The translations under genes were made by a program, and so were the position numbers. A DNA stretch of 41,715 nt, taken from NCBI GenBank assembly GCA_937873145.1, contig CALMVK010000147.1, forward strand, positions 1 through 41,715, in the 5' to 3' direction. The notes beneath the pieces are model-generated. The model did no database searches. It saw only the letters and a list, made by a program, of their open reading frames with translations, and had not been told where the DNA came from. This stretch comes from an uncultured Granulicella sp. (GTDB taxonomy: Bacteria; Acidobacteriota; Terriglobia; Terriglobales; Acidobacteriaceae). How positions within the stretch are numbered: the first letter of the stretch is position 1; each line of letters starts with the position of its first letter. Below are positions 21,401-29,630 of this stretch, one piece after another.

Positions 21401-21679
21401 CTGCCCGAAGACAGAGCCGGTCTGGCGGGGGAACTCTTCCGTCATCAGCTCGTTGAACTCCGGCGTAGCCGCAAGCTCATCCAGATTCTTCCAGAAGCGC
21501 CGCCCGGTTTGCCCAGCAAGCTTGGTCCGAACTGCCTCGAGCGTCATCTTGGGCTGCGGCACAGGAGCGATGCTGGTTACAAGCTGCACGTCTGCCGCAG
21601 CAACGGCCTCGAGCGAGATCTCTTCAGTCTGCTGCAAATTCTTCATGGTCTCCATCGGAATATTGCTCATCGGTGGCAC
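18434..21679 (-). CDS. actB: ACIII ActB: fused molybdopterin-oxidoreductase-like and four-cluster Fe-S subunit, Tat motif
   Basis: SRRGFLKVMGASLAFAGMAGC Tat-like motif; ferredoxin cysteine groups CIGCNACIVSC, CQHCENAGCELVCP, CVGTRYCSNNC, CTYC...CQQACP. Confidence 0.95.
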   Translation of the reverse strand: MPPMSNIPMETMKNLQQTEEISLEAVAAADVQLVTSIAPVPQPKMTLEAVRTKLAGQTGRRFWKNLDELAATPEFNELMTEEFPRQTGSVFGQSEWVDAVSRRGFLKVMGASLAFAGMAGCTKQPDEPIYPYIRQPEDLVLGQAKYFATAHPFPTGAIPILVKSDAFRPIKLEGNPDHPMSKGKSDAITQGTLLGLYDPDRAHDTIYKDQTSSFGNFQTALLQAAKGMQGGQGLYFLSETVTSPTLAAQWQAVQKLYPNAKFLQWDGVNQDSSRAASKAAFGSYTDAQYRLADADVIVSLDADFLGGIAHPGFLPLAADYAERHSFDAENPTKPMNRLYVVESMASVTGFKAEHRLTLKPSELAGFAGALASGGAGGSFSNPDAAKFLSVLAADLKSANGRCVVIPGEGASPEVHLAAYRLNASLGAVGKTVVYTETVAPMPSEQLADLRSLAADIQAGKVQWLVMLGGNPVYTAPADLQFGSLVDRVPYTAHLANLIDETGLHTTWHINMTHYLESWSDARAYDGTLSIVQPMIEPLYNGHSAHDILQGLLDNPQASAYDAVLANTRPLLKGDPDAAWRKALHDGWVEGTAFTPKAGSPNAVAAQTSTASAPGSIEILFRNDSSLYDGRYANIGWLQELPKQVTSMSWDNAALMSLATLEKLKIAENEAIELELNGRRVIAPVLGVPGHADDVITVHYGGGRSDAGRVGSGVGFNAYALRGSDAPNSAAGVKVTRGKGSYDLCVTKVHSIDHRGSYAQHDLERPVSDKKGTYSLPGHEAEERSIIRYATVSEAKTKPNFAHEGASGTLVNKVGYGPQGEDPAHDDSLSADKFAYDHTDESSQLLQNAWAMSIDLNSCIGCNACIVSCYAENNIAVVGREQVKVGRNMQWIRIDTYFEGDLSAPKAHFQPMACQHCENAGCELVCPVGATVHTPEGLNTMVYNRCVGTRYCSNNCAYKVRRFNFLLYSDYDTESLKFMRNPDVTVRSRGVMEKCTYCVQRIESAKLEADKENRAVRDGEIITACQQACPTGAIIFGNKNDRTSKVARRKAAERDYPVLADLNYKPRTTYTAGVINPNPELA

Positions 21680-22626
21680 ACCTCACAGCTAGACAACTGG
21701 TTGGCGCTGCGGATGTGGTATTGCGAGGTCAAATAGCGGCCTAAATCCACCTGGCTCGTAAACTTCTTGTAAGTGACCGGCAAAGGAATAATCTCCGCTG
21801 GCGGGACCCCGGTTGCGTTGACGTCCGGACTGGTTGCATGCGGATCCAGGTTTGTGCCGGAACCCGGATTGGTATGGCCCATGCTGCGCGGATGGAAGTC
21901 CAACTCCTGCAGCATCGCGATCTGCGGATTGTCGCGGCTTGGATCCTTGGTGGTGCAGCTAATGGCCTGCGCGGTGGGAACTCGCTGTCCTTGCGGACCG
22001 TAACTATTGGCGCCCGCCGCGCGCGTCGTGTCGGCGCACCAGACCGGCTTGTCCGAACTCGGCCCGGCCCACGCCATGTTGTAGATCTCGCTCGTCGGCC
22101 GAAGGTTGACTGCCGGATTGCGATGGCAGTTCAAGCACCACTCCATCTGCAACGAATTCTGCTGATACATCAGCGGCATCTCGTCCACGCGTCCATGACA
22201 ACTGGCACAGCCGATGCCCTTGTTCACGTGAATGTAGTGATTGAAGTACACGTAGTCCGGCAGGTCGTGGATACGGATCCAGCGGATCGACTCGCCCGTG
22301 GCCCAGCTATCGCGTACCGGCTGCAGCAGTTGGGCGTTGGTCCAGATCTGCGCATGACAGTTGATACAGGTCTTGGTCGGAGGAACGCCGGCATAGGCCG
22401 CTTTCTCCACCTGCGTGTGGCAGTACTGACACTGCAACCCGAGACCTTCGACGTGATGCTTATGACTGAACGCGACCGGCTGGTCCGGACGCTGGCCCTG
22501 CCGGGTGACCCACGGCGAACGCTGCAGCGAGTTCAAGCCAACGCCTACCGCGATAATAATGACTCCGGTAAGCACGAGGCTCGCGCGGGCCAGGGCGTTC
22601 GAACTGCGATCAAAGACTTGCGCCAT
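21667..22626 (-). CDS. actA: ACIII pentaheme cytochrome c subunit ActA
   Basis: Five CxxCH motifs counted: CQYCH, CINCH, CASCH, CLNCH, CEVCH; N-terminal TM anchor. Confidence 0.95.
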   Translation of the reverse strand: MAQVFDRSSNALARASLVLTGVIIIAVGVGLNSLQRSPWVTRQGQRPDQPVAFSHKHHVEGLGLQCQYCHTQVEKAAYAGVPPTKTCINCHAQIWTNAQLLQPVRDSWATGESIRWIRIHDLPDYVYFNHYIHVNKGIGCASCHGRVDEMPLMYQQNSLQMEWCLNCHRNPAVNLRPTSEIYNMAWAGPSSDKPVWCADTTRAAGANSYGPQGQRVPTAQAISCTTKDPSRDNPQIAMLQELDFHPRSMGHTNPGSGTNLDPHATSPDVNATGVPPAEIIPLPVTYKKFTSQVDLGRYLTSQYHIRSANQLSSCEVCHR

Positions 22627-22732
22627 GAGTTGCTTCCTGCTTCCTCTGGTTCAATTCCCGGCTCACCCAAAACAAACCGAGAATGATCAGGGCTTGCTGT
22701 GGGGCTTCCTGGGTGACGGAAACCACTTCCCT

Positions 22733-22750
22733 CGTACTGACTCCAGTACG
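22733..22750. repeat. Short perfect inverted repeat CGTACTG-ACTC-CAGTACG upstream of actA
   Basis: 7-bp arms, about 107 bp upstream of the actA start codon. Confidence 0.45.
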
Positions 22751-23090
22751 CTTGGGACCTTTGAACTCTCAATATAGCAGTCGAAATTAGACAGCGGTGC
22801 TCTGCTTCCATGGCGCTTCTTCATTTTTCGTGCGGAACATTCGATTATCGAAACAGGTCAAAACTGGATGCATAGAAAACGGTGCTTAATGCTGCCAAAT
22901 CCACGCATCCGCGTTGTAAATAGAACCACTTAGGTCCTAATTCATTGGCTCAAAAAACTGGATGGCGTCTTCTACTCCTACCCTTTAGAGATAAATTTTC
23001 GCAATCTGCGCTCTCACTCAAAATGCCCGGAAATACTAAGCACTGGACGGTAAGCCGTTCCAGGGACCGGTGCGATAGGCTGCCTAAAGC

Positions 23091-23819
23091 ATGGCTCGTA
23101 CTCTCAAACGTCCGCGCGCTCCAGCCTACGATTCTTTCGCCGCTTTGCGGGAGCTCGCGCAGGCCGACCCCAAACTGGGCCGCTTGATCGAGCGCGCAGG
23201 GCCTTACACGTTGAAGCTGGCCAGCTCGCTCTCTCCGTTTGAGGCTTTGCTGGAATCGATCGTCTACCAGCAGTTGCATGGCAAGGCCGCCGCCGCCATC
23301 CATGCCAGGCTTCTTGGCAGCTTCGCGGAGCCCGGTGCTAATCAAGCCCATCTCGCGCCGCACCCGACCGCGCAGCATCTGCTCGACGCACCGAACGAGC
23401 AGTTGCGGCAGGCCGGCCTCTCCCATAACAAGGCACTCGCCATCCGCGATCTCGCCGCCAGGACGCTCGACGGCACAGTACCTACGCTCGCGCGCATCCG
23501 GCGCATGACGGACGCCGAGATCATCGCGCATCTGACGCAGGTGCGCGGCATCGGCCGCTGGACGGTGGAGATGTTCCTGATCTTTCGCCTGGGCCGGCCG
23601 GACATCCTGCCTACCAGCGATTACGGCGTCCGAAAGGGTTTCGCCCTCACGTTCGGAAAGCTGAAGCCGGCAGACAAGGTGACCCCGGCCGACCTGCCCA
23701 AGCCAGAGGCAATGGAGAAGCGCGCCCGCAAGTGGCACCCCTGGTGCTCGGTGGCGAGCTGGTATCTGTGGCGAGCCTGCGACCTGGCCAACGTGGAAAA
23801 AGCTACCAGGGAGATCTGA
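23091..23819 (+). CDS. alkA: DNA-3-methyladenine glycosylase II (AlkA family)
   Basis: VRGIGRWTVEMFLIFRLGRPDILPTSDYGVRKGF HhH-GPD motif with catalytic Asp. Confidence 0.93.
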   Translation: MARTLKRPRAPAYDSFAALRELAQADPKLGRLIERAGPYTLKLASSLSPFEALLESIVYQQLHGKAAAAIHARLLGSFAEPGANQAHLAPHPTAQHLLDAPNEQLRQAGLSHNKALAIRDLAARTLDGTVPTLARIRRMTDAEIIAHLTQVRGIGRWTVEMFLIFRLGRPDILPTSDYGVRKGFALTFGKLKPADKVTPADLPKPEAMEKRARKWHPWCSVASWYLWRACDLANVEKATREI

Positions 23820-23836
23820 CGCCGGCGCTGGCAGGA

Positions 23837-24238
23837 TTAGGGCAGGTCAGCCGTTTTTAGAGCGACACGGCGTACCACCCACGCCGTCCACTCGTCTTCG
23901 CCGATCTCCCCCGCAGCCGCTCGCAGGACCATCGCGGTCTCTTCGACTTCCGAGCAGGTCAGGCGATGGCCGTTCAGTTCGAGAAAGATGGTAAGCGCCG
24001 CGAACGCAACTCGTTTGTTGCCATCGACAAACGGATGGTTCCGCAACAGCGACCAGGTCAATGCAGCGCCAAGCTCCGCAACGCCGGCCGCCTCGGCATA
24101 GGCTTCCAAATTTCGCGGCCGGCTGACGGAGGACTCAAGGGCATTCTCGTCTCGAATCCCGGCGAGCCCTCCGTAGCGCTCAATCAGGCGGCCATGCACG
24201 TTGCGCAGCACGTCCGCTCGAACGAACTGCAAGCTCAC
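23837..24238 (-). CDS. doc: Doc family (death-on-curing) toxin
   Basis: IERYGGLAGIRDENALESSVSRP and NHPFVDGNKRVAFAALTIFLELNGHRL; GTG start in a 4-bp GTGA overlap with the antitoxin. Confidence 0.92.
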   Translation of the reverse strand: MSLQFVRADVLRNVHGRLIERYGGLAGIRDENALESSVSRPRNLEAYAEAAGVAELGAALTWSLLRNHPFVDGNKRVAFAALTIFLELNGHRLTCSEVEETAMVLRAAAGEIGEDEWTAWVVRRVALKTADLP

Positions 24239-24456
24239 TTCGCCAGTTCGCGGTAGGTATTACGATGAAGCGCTTCCGTCCGCAGAAAGGCCTCCACCTG
24301 ACGGGTAAACTCCTCGTCGAGAGGCTTGATTCGATACGTTCCGTTAATTTTCTCGACATCGAGCAAGGAGCCCTCCTTGAGAGCAAGTTCTTCCATGAGC
24401 TGCTTAGGGAGCAGCACGCCATAGCCATTCCCAACTTTGCGCACTTTGGTCTGCAT
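24235..24456 (-). CDS. AbrB/MazE/SpoVT family antitoxin
   Basis: MQTKVRKVGNGYGVLLPKQLMEELALKEGSLLDVEKING swapped-hairpin signature; overlaps doc. Confidence 0.92.
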   Translation of the reverse strand: MQTKVRKVGNGYGVLLPKQLMEELALKEGSLLDVEKINGTYRIKPLDEEFTRQVEAFLRTEALHRNTYRELAK

Positions 24457-24462
24457 GTATTG

Positions 24463-24516
24463 TTTATAACGTGGTTATAACTTACTTGCAAGCAGAATTT
24501 ATAATGAAGTTATAAC
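24463..24516 (-). promoter_or_regulatory. Predicted promoter and operator of the abrB-doc pair
   Basis: On the minus strand TTGCAA (24486-24491), 17-bp spacer, TATAAA (24463-24468), ATG 6 nt later; TTATAAC/T copies at 24464, 24475, 24499 and 24510. Confidence 0.6.
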
Positions 24517-24581
24517 TGCCCAACGTTCTCCCTCGTTCAGCAGCGGCGATCGCCTCGTTCCGGTAGCATAAGCACATTCTC

Positions 24582-27251
24582 ATGCTGAAGACGCAACCTG
24601 GCCCCGCTCCCACTCACTCCTCCCCGAAGCCGGGTTCCGCGCCCCTGCGCTTCGTCTGCGTGCATGGCCACTTCTACCAGCCGCCGCGGGAAAATCCCTG
24701 GCTCGAAGTGGTGGAGATGCAAGAGTCGGCCGCGCCCTACCATGACTGGAACGACCGCATTACGGCCGAGTGCTACGCCCCCAACGGCGCCTCGCGCATC
24801 CAGAATAAGCGCAACGAGATCGTCCGCATCGTCAATAACTACGCCCGAATGAGTTTCAACTTCGGGCCGACGCTGCTGAGCTGGCTGCATGACAAAGCGC
24901 CTCGCGCCTACCGCATGATCCTCGATGCCGACCGGACCAGCGCTCAGCGGTATGGCGGCCACGGCTCGGCGATTGCGCAGGTGTACAACCACATCATCAT
25001 GCCGCTGGCCAGCCGCCGGGACGCGGTCACGCAGATTCGCTGGGGCGTGGCCGACTTCGAGTTTCGCTTCGGGCGTAAGCCGGAGGGCATGTGGCTGGCT
25101 GAAACCGCGGTCAACCGCGAGGTGCTGGACCTGATGGCGCAGGAAGGCATCCTGTTCACCATCCTGGCGCCGAACCAGTGCGCCCGCGTACGGCGGCTCG
25201 CGCCCGCGACAGAAGAGACATCCACTCTGCCGGAGCTGCCGTGGTCTCCAACCCCGGACGCCTCGGTCGACCCGAGCCAACCTTACCTCGTCCAGCTCGA
25301 CGAAGGCCGCTCGATTGCCGTCTTCTTCTACGATGGGCCGCCCTCGCGAGCGATCGCCTTTGAGGGGCTGCTGGACTCCGGGGAGAAGTTTGCCGGACGC
25401 CTGCTGGGTGGCTCGCGCGCTACACCTGCCGCGCCGGGCGATCGGCCCGCGCATCTCTCGCACGTCGCCACCGACGGCGAATCCTACGGCCACCACCATA
25501 AGCACGGGGAGATGGCGCTCTCCTTTGCCATGCACTACATCGAGGAGCAGGGCCTGGCGGAGCTGACCAACTATGGCGAGTTCCTGGAGCGCTTTCCTCC
25601 CACGTGGGAGGCAGAGGTGGCCGAGAATACCTCCTGGTCGTGCGCGCACGGGGTGGAGCGCTGGCGCTCCGACTGCGGCTGCAACGGCGGCAAGCCGGGC
25701 TGGAACCAGCGCTGGCGCAAGCCGCTACGGGAGGCGCTGGACCTGCTGCGCGACCGCACCGCACCCCTGGCCGAGCAGCGGACCAAAGGCCTGCTCAAGG
25801 ATCTGTGGGCCGCGCGCGACGCCTACATCCACGTGGTGCTCGACCGCTCTCCGGCTGCCATGGCCCGCTTCTTTGAAGCCCAGCAGGCGCGTCCGCTCAG
25901 CGCGGAAGAGCGCATCACGGTGCTTGAGCTGATGGAGATGGAGCGGCACGCGCAGCTAATGTACACCTCCTGCGGCTGGTTCTTCGACGAGATCTCCGGC
26001 ATCGAGACGGTGCAGATCATCGCCTACGCGGGCCGCGTCATCCAGCTGGCGGCCAAGCTGTTCGGCGCGGAAGGCGCATCGCTCGAGGCGGAGTTTCTGG
26101 CCATCCTGGCCGAGGCCAAGCCCAACGCTCCCGACCTGCAGGACGGCTCAGAGGTGTACAAGCAGTACGTCACTGGCTTGAGGATCGGCCTCGAGCAGGT
26201 GGGCGCGCACTATGCGATCTCCTCGGTCTTCCGCAACTACCCGGAGGACGGCGAGCTGTTCTGCTTTGAGGTGCACCGCGATGGACATGAGGTCTTCTCC
26301 TCGGGCCGCGGCCGGGTGGCGCTGGGGCGCGCGCGCCTGCGTTCGCGCATCACGGAGGAGCAGGAGGAGATCTGTTACGCGGTGCTGCATCTGGGCGATC
26401 AAAACCTCTCGGCCGCGGTACGCCGCTATACCGAAGCGGATGAGCCAGCCTTTGTCGCCTTCTCCGCCGAGGTGCGCGCAGCGATCCGCAAGGCCAATCT
26501 GCCGGAGGTGATCCGGCTGATCGACCGCTTCTTCTCGAAGCCTGGCGAGCCGGCGGAGCGAAAGCCGCTGGCACCTTCAGCGCCCGGTCTAACCCAAAGC
26601 GGAGACGCGTCAGCGGAGACCGTGGCCGACGGCAAGGCTCCAACCTCCTACTCTCTGGCAAGCCTGTTTGCGGACGAGCAGCACCGCATTCTGCGTACGA
26701 TCCTGAACCAGACCGTCGGCGAGATGGAAGATTCTCTCCGCAAAATCTACGAGGACCATGCGTCGCTGCTGCACTTTCTCACCGAGTCCGGCGTGAATCC
26801 TCCACCGGCGCTGGCCCTGGCGGCGAGCTTCGCCATCAACGCCAGTCTGCGGCGCGCAATCGAGGCCGAACCCTTCGACGCCGAGGCGGTCGCCGACCTG
26901 CTGCATCGCGGAGCCAACGACCGGGTGACGCTGGATGCAACCATCCTGGCCTTCGCGGCCAGCCAACGCATGAAGCGCGCCATGGTCAAGCTTGAGGCCA
27001 CGATGGCCGGATCGAACCCGCAGACAGCCCGGGCAGCGCTGCAGGAGGCGCTGGCGATTGCGGACCTTATCCGCTTTATGCCGTTTGAAGTGGTGCTTTG
27101 GCAGGCACAAAATATCTGGAACGATTTACTGTGCCGCGTGGACAGCGATTATCTTTCGCGGCCGTGGAAGGATGAGTTCAAGCGGCTGGGGCAAGCGATG
27201 AATATCGCCGTCGATGAACTGGTAGTGGAAGAGGGTGTGACGACTTTCTGA
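24582..27251 (+). CDS. DUF3536 / glycoside hydrolase family 57-like protein
   Basis: FVCVHGHFYQPPRENPWLE...MSFNFGPTLLSWL...GMWLAETAVNREVLDLMAQEGI...ATDGESYGHHHKHGEMALSF. Confidence 0.92.
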   Translation: MLKTQPGPAPTHSSPKPGSAPLRFVCVHGHFYQPPRENPWLEVVEMQESAAPYHDWNDRITAECYAPNGASRIQNKRNEIVRIVNNYARMSFNFGPTLLSWLHDKAPRAYRMILDADRTSAQRYGGHGSAIAQVYNHIIMPLASRRDAVTQIRWGVADFEFRFGRKPEGMWLAETAVNREVLDLMAQEGILFTILAPNQCARVRRLAPATEETSTLPELPWSPTPDASVDPSQPYLVQLDEGRSIAVFFYDGPPSRAIAFEGLLDSGEKFAGRLLGGSRATPAAPGDRPAHLSHVATDGESYGHHHKHGEMALSFAMHYIEEQGLAELTNYGEFLERFPPTWEAEVAENTSWSCAHGVERWRSDCGCNGGKPGWNQRWRKPLREALDLLRDRTAPLAEQRTKGLLKDLWAARDAYIHVVLDRSPAAMARFFEAQQARPLSAEERITVLELMEMERHAQLMYTSCGWFFDEISGIETVQIIAYAGRVIQLAAKLFGAEGASLEAEFLAILAEAKPNAPDLQDGSEVYKQYVTGLRIGLEQVGAHYAISSVFRNYPEDGELFCFEVHRDGHEVFSSGRGRVALGRARLRSRITEEQEEICYAVLHLGDQNLSAAVRRYTEADEPAFVAFSAEVRAAIRKANLPEVIRLIDRFFSKPGEPAERKPLAPSAPGLTQSGDASAETVADGKAPTSYSLASLFADEQHRILRTILNQTVGEMEDSLRKIYEDHASLLHFLTESGVNPPPALALAASFAINASLRRAIEAEPFDAEAVADLLHRGANDRVTLDATILAFAASQRMKRAMVKLEATMAGSNPQTARAALQEALAIADLIRFMPFEVVLWQAQNIWNDLLCRVDSDYLSRPWKDEFKRLGQAMNIAVDELVVEEGVTTF

Positions 27252-27344
27252 CTGGATCGCGTTCCCCGTCAGCGTCACACCCCACTCCGGCTTGGCTACA
27301 GTGACAACCTAATGCTGTGTTACTGGAAAACAACAATACGGGGA

Positions 27345-27361
27345 TTCTGGCTTCGCCAGAA
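27345..27361. repeat. Hairpin TTCTGGC-TTC-GCCAGAA, REP-like or terminator
   Basis: Perfect 7-bp stem in the gap between convergent genes (27252-27399). Confidence 0.5.
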
Positions 27362-27399
27362 GGACGGTGGTTGCAAGCTATAGCTGGCAAAGGTTTGCT

Positions 27400-28431
27400 T
27401 TAGCCCAGGTCGTGCGCACTATCGCCGCCATTGACGTCGTAGCAGGCACCGGTCACCATCTTGGCCGCGTCCGTCGCCAGGAACACAGCGACCGGAGCTA
27501 CCTCTTCCGGCTGCAGCCAAGGCACACCCAGCGGCGTTCTCGGCAGCTTCGCCTTCGCCGTCTCTTCTTCCGTGGGATGCTCGGGTGGAGGCGTCGTCAT
27601 CGTCTCGCCGACAGCCTCGCTCCAGCGCTTGTCGTTGTGAGTCATCGCGGTATCGATCAGCCCCGGCTCAATCGTGTTCACGGTGATCTTGTATTTGCCC
27701 AGCTCAAGCGCCGCGCTCTTCATCAGGCCGATAATGCCCCACTTCGAAGCCGAGTAGGCAGAACCGTTCTTGGTTCCATACCGCCCCTGCATGGAGGAGA
27801 TGAAGATAATCCGGCCGCCTTTGCCTTGCTGCACCATCGCCGGGGCAAACGCTCGCAGTGTGTTGCAGCTTCCGGTCAGATTATTCGCAATGACATCGTC
27901 CCAATCGTGGTCTTCCATCTCCAGCAGAGGCTTGAACGCCTGGATCGCGGCATCGGCGACGACGATATCCACGTGGCCCATCGTTTGCGTCGCCTGCGTT
28001 GCCGCCGCCTTCAGTGCGGCCCGGTCGCGGATGTCCGCCGTGATGCCCAGGAACCTGCGTCCTCGCTGCTTGACCAGCTTGCCTGTCTCTTCCAGGTCGC
28101 TGGGCGTCGCGGCAATGTACTGAACGATCGGCGAGACCGAAGCGTTGATGTCGATGCCGACGATGTCTGCCCCGTTTGCCGCCATAGCCACGGCGATCGA
28201 GCGGCCGATGCCGCGCGCGGCTCCCGTAATGACAGCGACCTTGCCCTTTAGAGGCGCATTCCAAACCTCGCCGTCCCAGGTCTGTCCATCGATCCGCGCC
28301 TGCTCATTCGCTCCGGCGTTGCCACCCTTTGTTTCCTGTGCCATGGCCATTCCTCCCAGTCCCACAGCGGCAATTGCTCCCGCTGCAGCGACGATTTTGC
28401 GTCGTCCGCTATCCATTGCGTCCTCCCTCAC
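27400..28431 (-). CDS. SDR family oxidoreductase with Tat-like signal
   Basis: SGRRKIVAAAGAIAAVGLGGMAMAQ leader; VAVITGAARGIGRSIAVAMA; FISSMQGRYG...AYSASKWG (Ser, YxxxK). Confidence 0.93.
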   Translation of the reverse strand: MREDAMDSGRRKIVAAAGAIAAVGLGGMAMAQETKGGNAGANEQARIDGQTWDGEVWNAPLKGKVAVITGAARGIGRSIAVAMAANGADIVGIDINASVSPIVQYIAATPSDLEETGKLVKQRGRRFLGITADIRDRAALKAAATQATQTMGHVDIVVADAAIQAFKPLLEMEDHDWDDVIANNLTGSCNTLRAFAPAMVQQGKGGRIIFISSMQGRYGTKNGSAYSASKWGIIGLMKSAALELGKYKITVNTIEPGLIDTAMTHNDKRWSEAVGETMTTPPPEHPTEEETAKAKLPRTPLGVPWLQPEEVAPVAVFLATDAAKMVTGACYDVNGGDSAHDLG

Positions 28432-28538
28432 TGATCGCGCTCTTACGATAGATGCATTCCGTACGCATGAGGGGCGAGGTCAAGCTCCTCCCTGGTCGCA
28501 GGCCTTCAAGCCTTGGCGCAGGCTCAGTCACAGCCCGA

Positions 28539-29624
28539 TCAACTGCGCCAGTGCAGCGTGACCGGGCCGCTCAGCGGATGAGTGCCCGTTCCCGTCAGGC
28601 GAGCCTGCTTCAAGGCGAAGTACCATTTGGCGGGCTTGTCCGCGTCGTCGATCAGCATCAGGGCGGGGTGCGCCCGCAGACCCTGCGCCTGCTCGATCAT
28701 CGTCTCCTGATCCTGCCGGACGAAGCGTGCGCCAAAGAAACGGGCAAGGAACGTGACTCCCGGCACCCGGTAAAAGACATTCCAGGCGGCGGCAACGTCG
28801 ATGCGGCAGGTGGAAGGTGTTACGGGAGTGATCGTCGTCAAGGACGAAAACCACTTGTCGCCGCAGCGGATAGTCTCAACGCGGCGATTGGGCAGGACGA
28901 AGTCGATGGTCGTCGTGATCGGTTCGCCATAGACGCCCAGCAGCTTGTACGGCGCGGAGTTGCCGGAGGGCGCATGGGCGCTCATGCGGAAGCCTTGCGG
29001 GATAGGCTCAAAGTGCTTGTGCTTCTCGTGGATCGAGGCCCGGCTGCGCCACCACCAGGCCTGGTGCACGAAGGGTCCATGCGCCGGGTCCATCAGGCCG
29101 ATAATGCCGTGGTCGACGTTGCAGGGCAGGTCCGCGACGAGATGTGCGGAGCGGAACTTTGCGGAGAACTTGGGGACCTCGGGGACGGGCGGCAGCGTGG
29201 CAGCGATGCGGCCCGCGCCGGCCTCCGGAAGGTAGACCCAGGCGTAGCCATCGCGCTCCTGGCAGGGATAGCTGGTGGCGTAGATCTTTTCGGGCTGCAG
29301 GATGTCCAGGCCGGTGAGCGACGGGATCTCACGGCATTGGCCGGTCACAGGCTCGAAGCGCCAACCGTGGTACTTGCATTGCACGGTTTCGCCATCGAAC
29401 CAACCGGCGGAGAGCGGGATGCCGCGGTGCGGGCAAAGGTCGCGCATGGCGAACAGTGCGCCGTCCAGCTTGCGGCCAAGCAAAACGGGGACCCCAAGCA
29501 ACAACGCCGTGGACATTTTGCCCGGACGGAGCGTGGCGGCGCGCGCGGCCGGGTACCAGTCGCCGAAGAGCAGCTCGGTGGCTGGGCCGGGGGTGGCAGG
29601 GCCGGAGATGGCGCGGGTGCTCAC
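28539..29624 (-). CDS. Rieske 2Fe-2S aromatic ring-hydroxylating oxygenase-like protein
   Basis: CPHRGIPLSAGWFDGETVQCKYHGWRFEP Rieske motif; NVDHGIIGLMDPAHGPFVH metal-ligand region. Confidence 0.9.
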   Translation of the reverse strand: MSTRAISGPATPGPATELLFGDWYPAARAATLRPGKMSTALLLGVPVLLGRKLDGALFAMRDLCPHRGIPLSAGWFDGETVQCKYHGWRFEPVTGQCREIPSLTGLDILQPEKIYATSYPCQERDGYAWVYLPEAGAGRIAATLPPVPEVPKFSAKFRSAHLVADLPCNVDHGIIGLMDPAHGPFVHQAWWWRSRASIHEKHKHFEPIPQGFRMSAHAPSGNSAPYKLLGVYGEPITTTIDFVLPNRRVETIRCGDKWFSSLTTITPVTPSTCRIDVAAAWNVFYRVPGVTFLARFFGARFVRQDQETMIEQAQGLRAHPALMLIDDADKPAKWYFALKQARLTGTGTHPLSGPVTLHWRS

Positions 29625-29630
29625 TTCCTT

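Noticed and set aside
24537-25649. 370-aa minus-strand ORF overlapping the GH57/DUF3536 gene
   Set aside because: Shadow ORF in high-GC coding DNA; no recognisable domain, while the plus frame has clear motifs.
28452-29630. N-terminal 393 codons of the track ORF 28452..31547 (+)
   Set aside because: Antisense to the convincing Rieske oxygenase (28539-29624, -); low-complexity Arg/Gly-rich translation. Only the part from about 29631 is the GT39-like gene.
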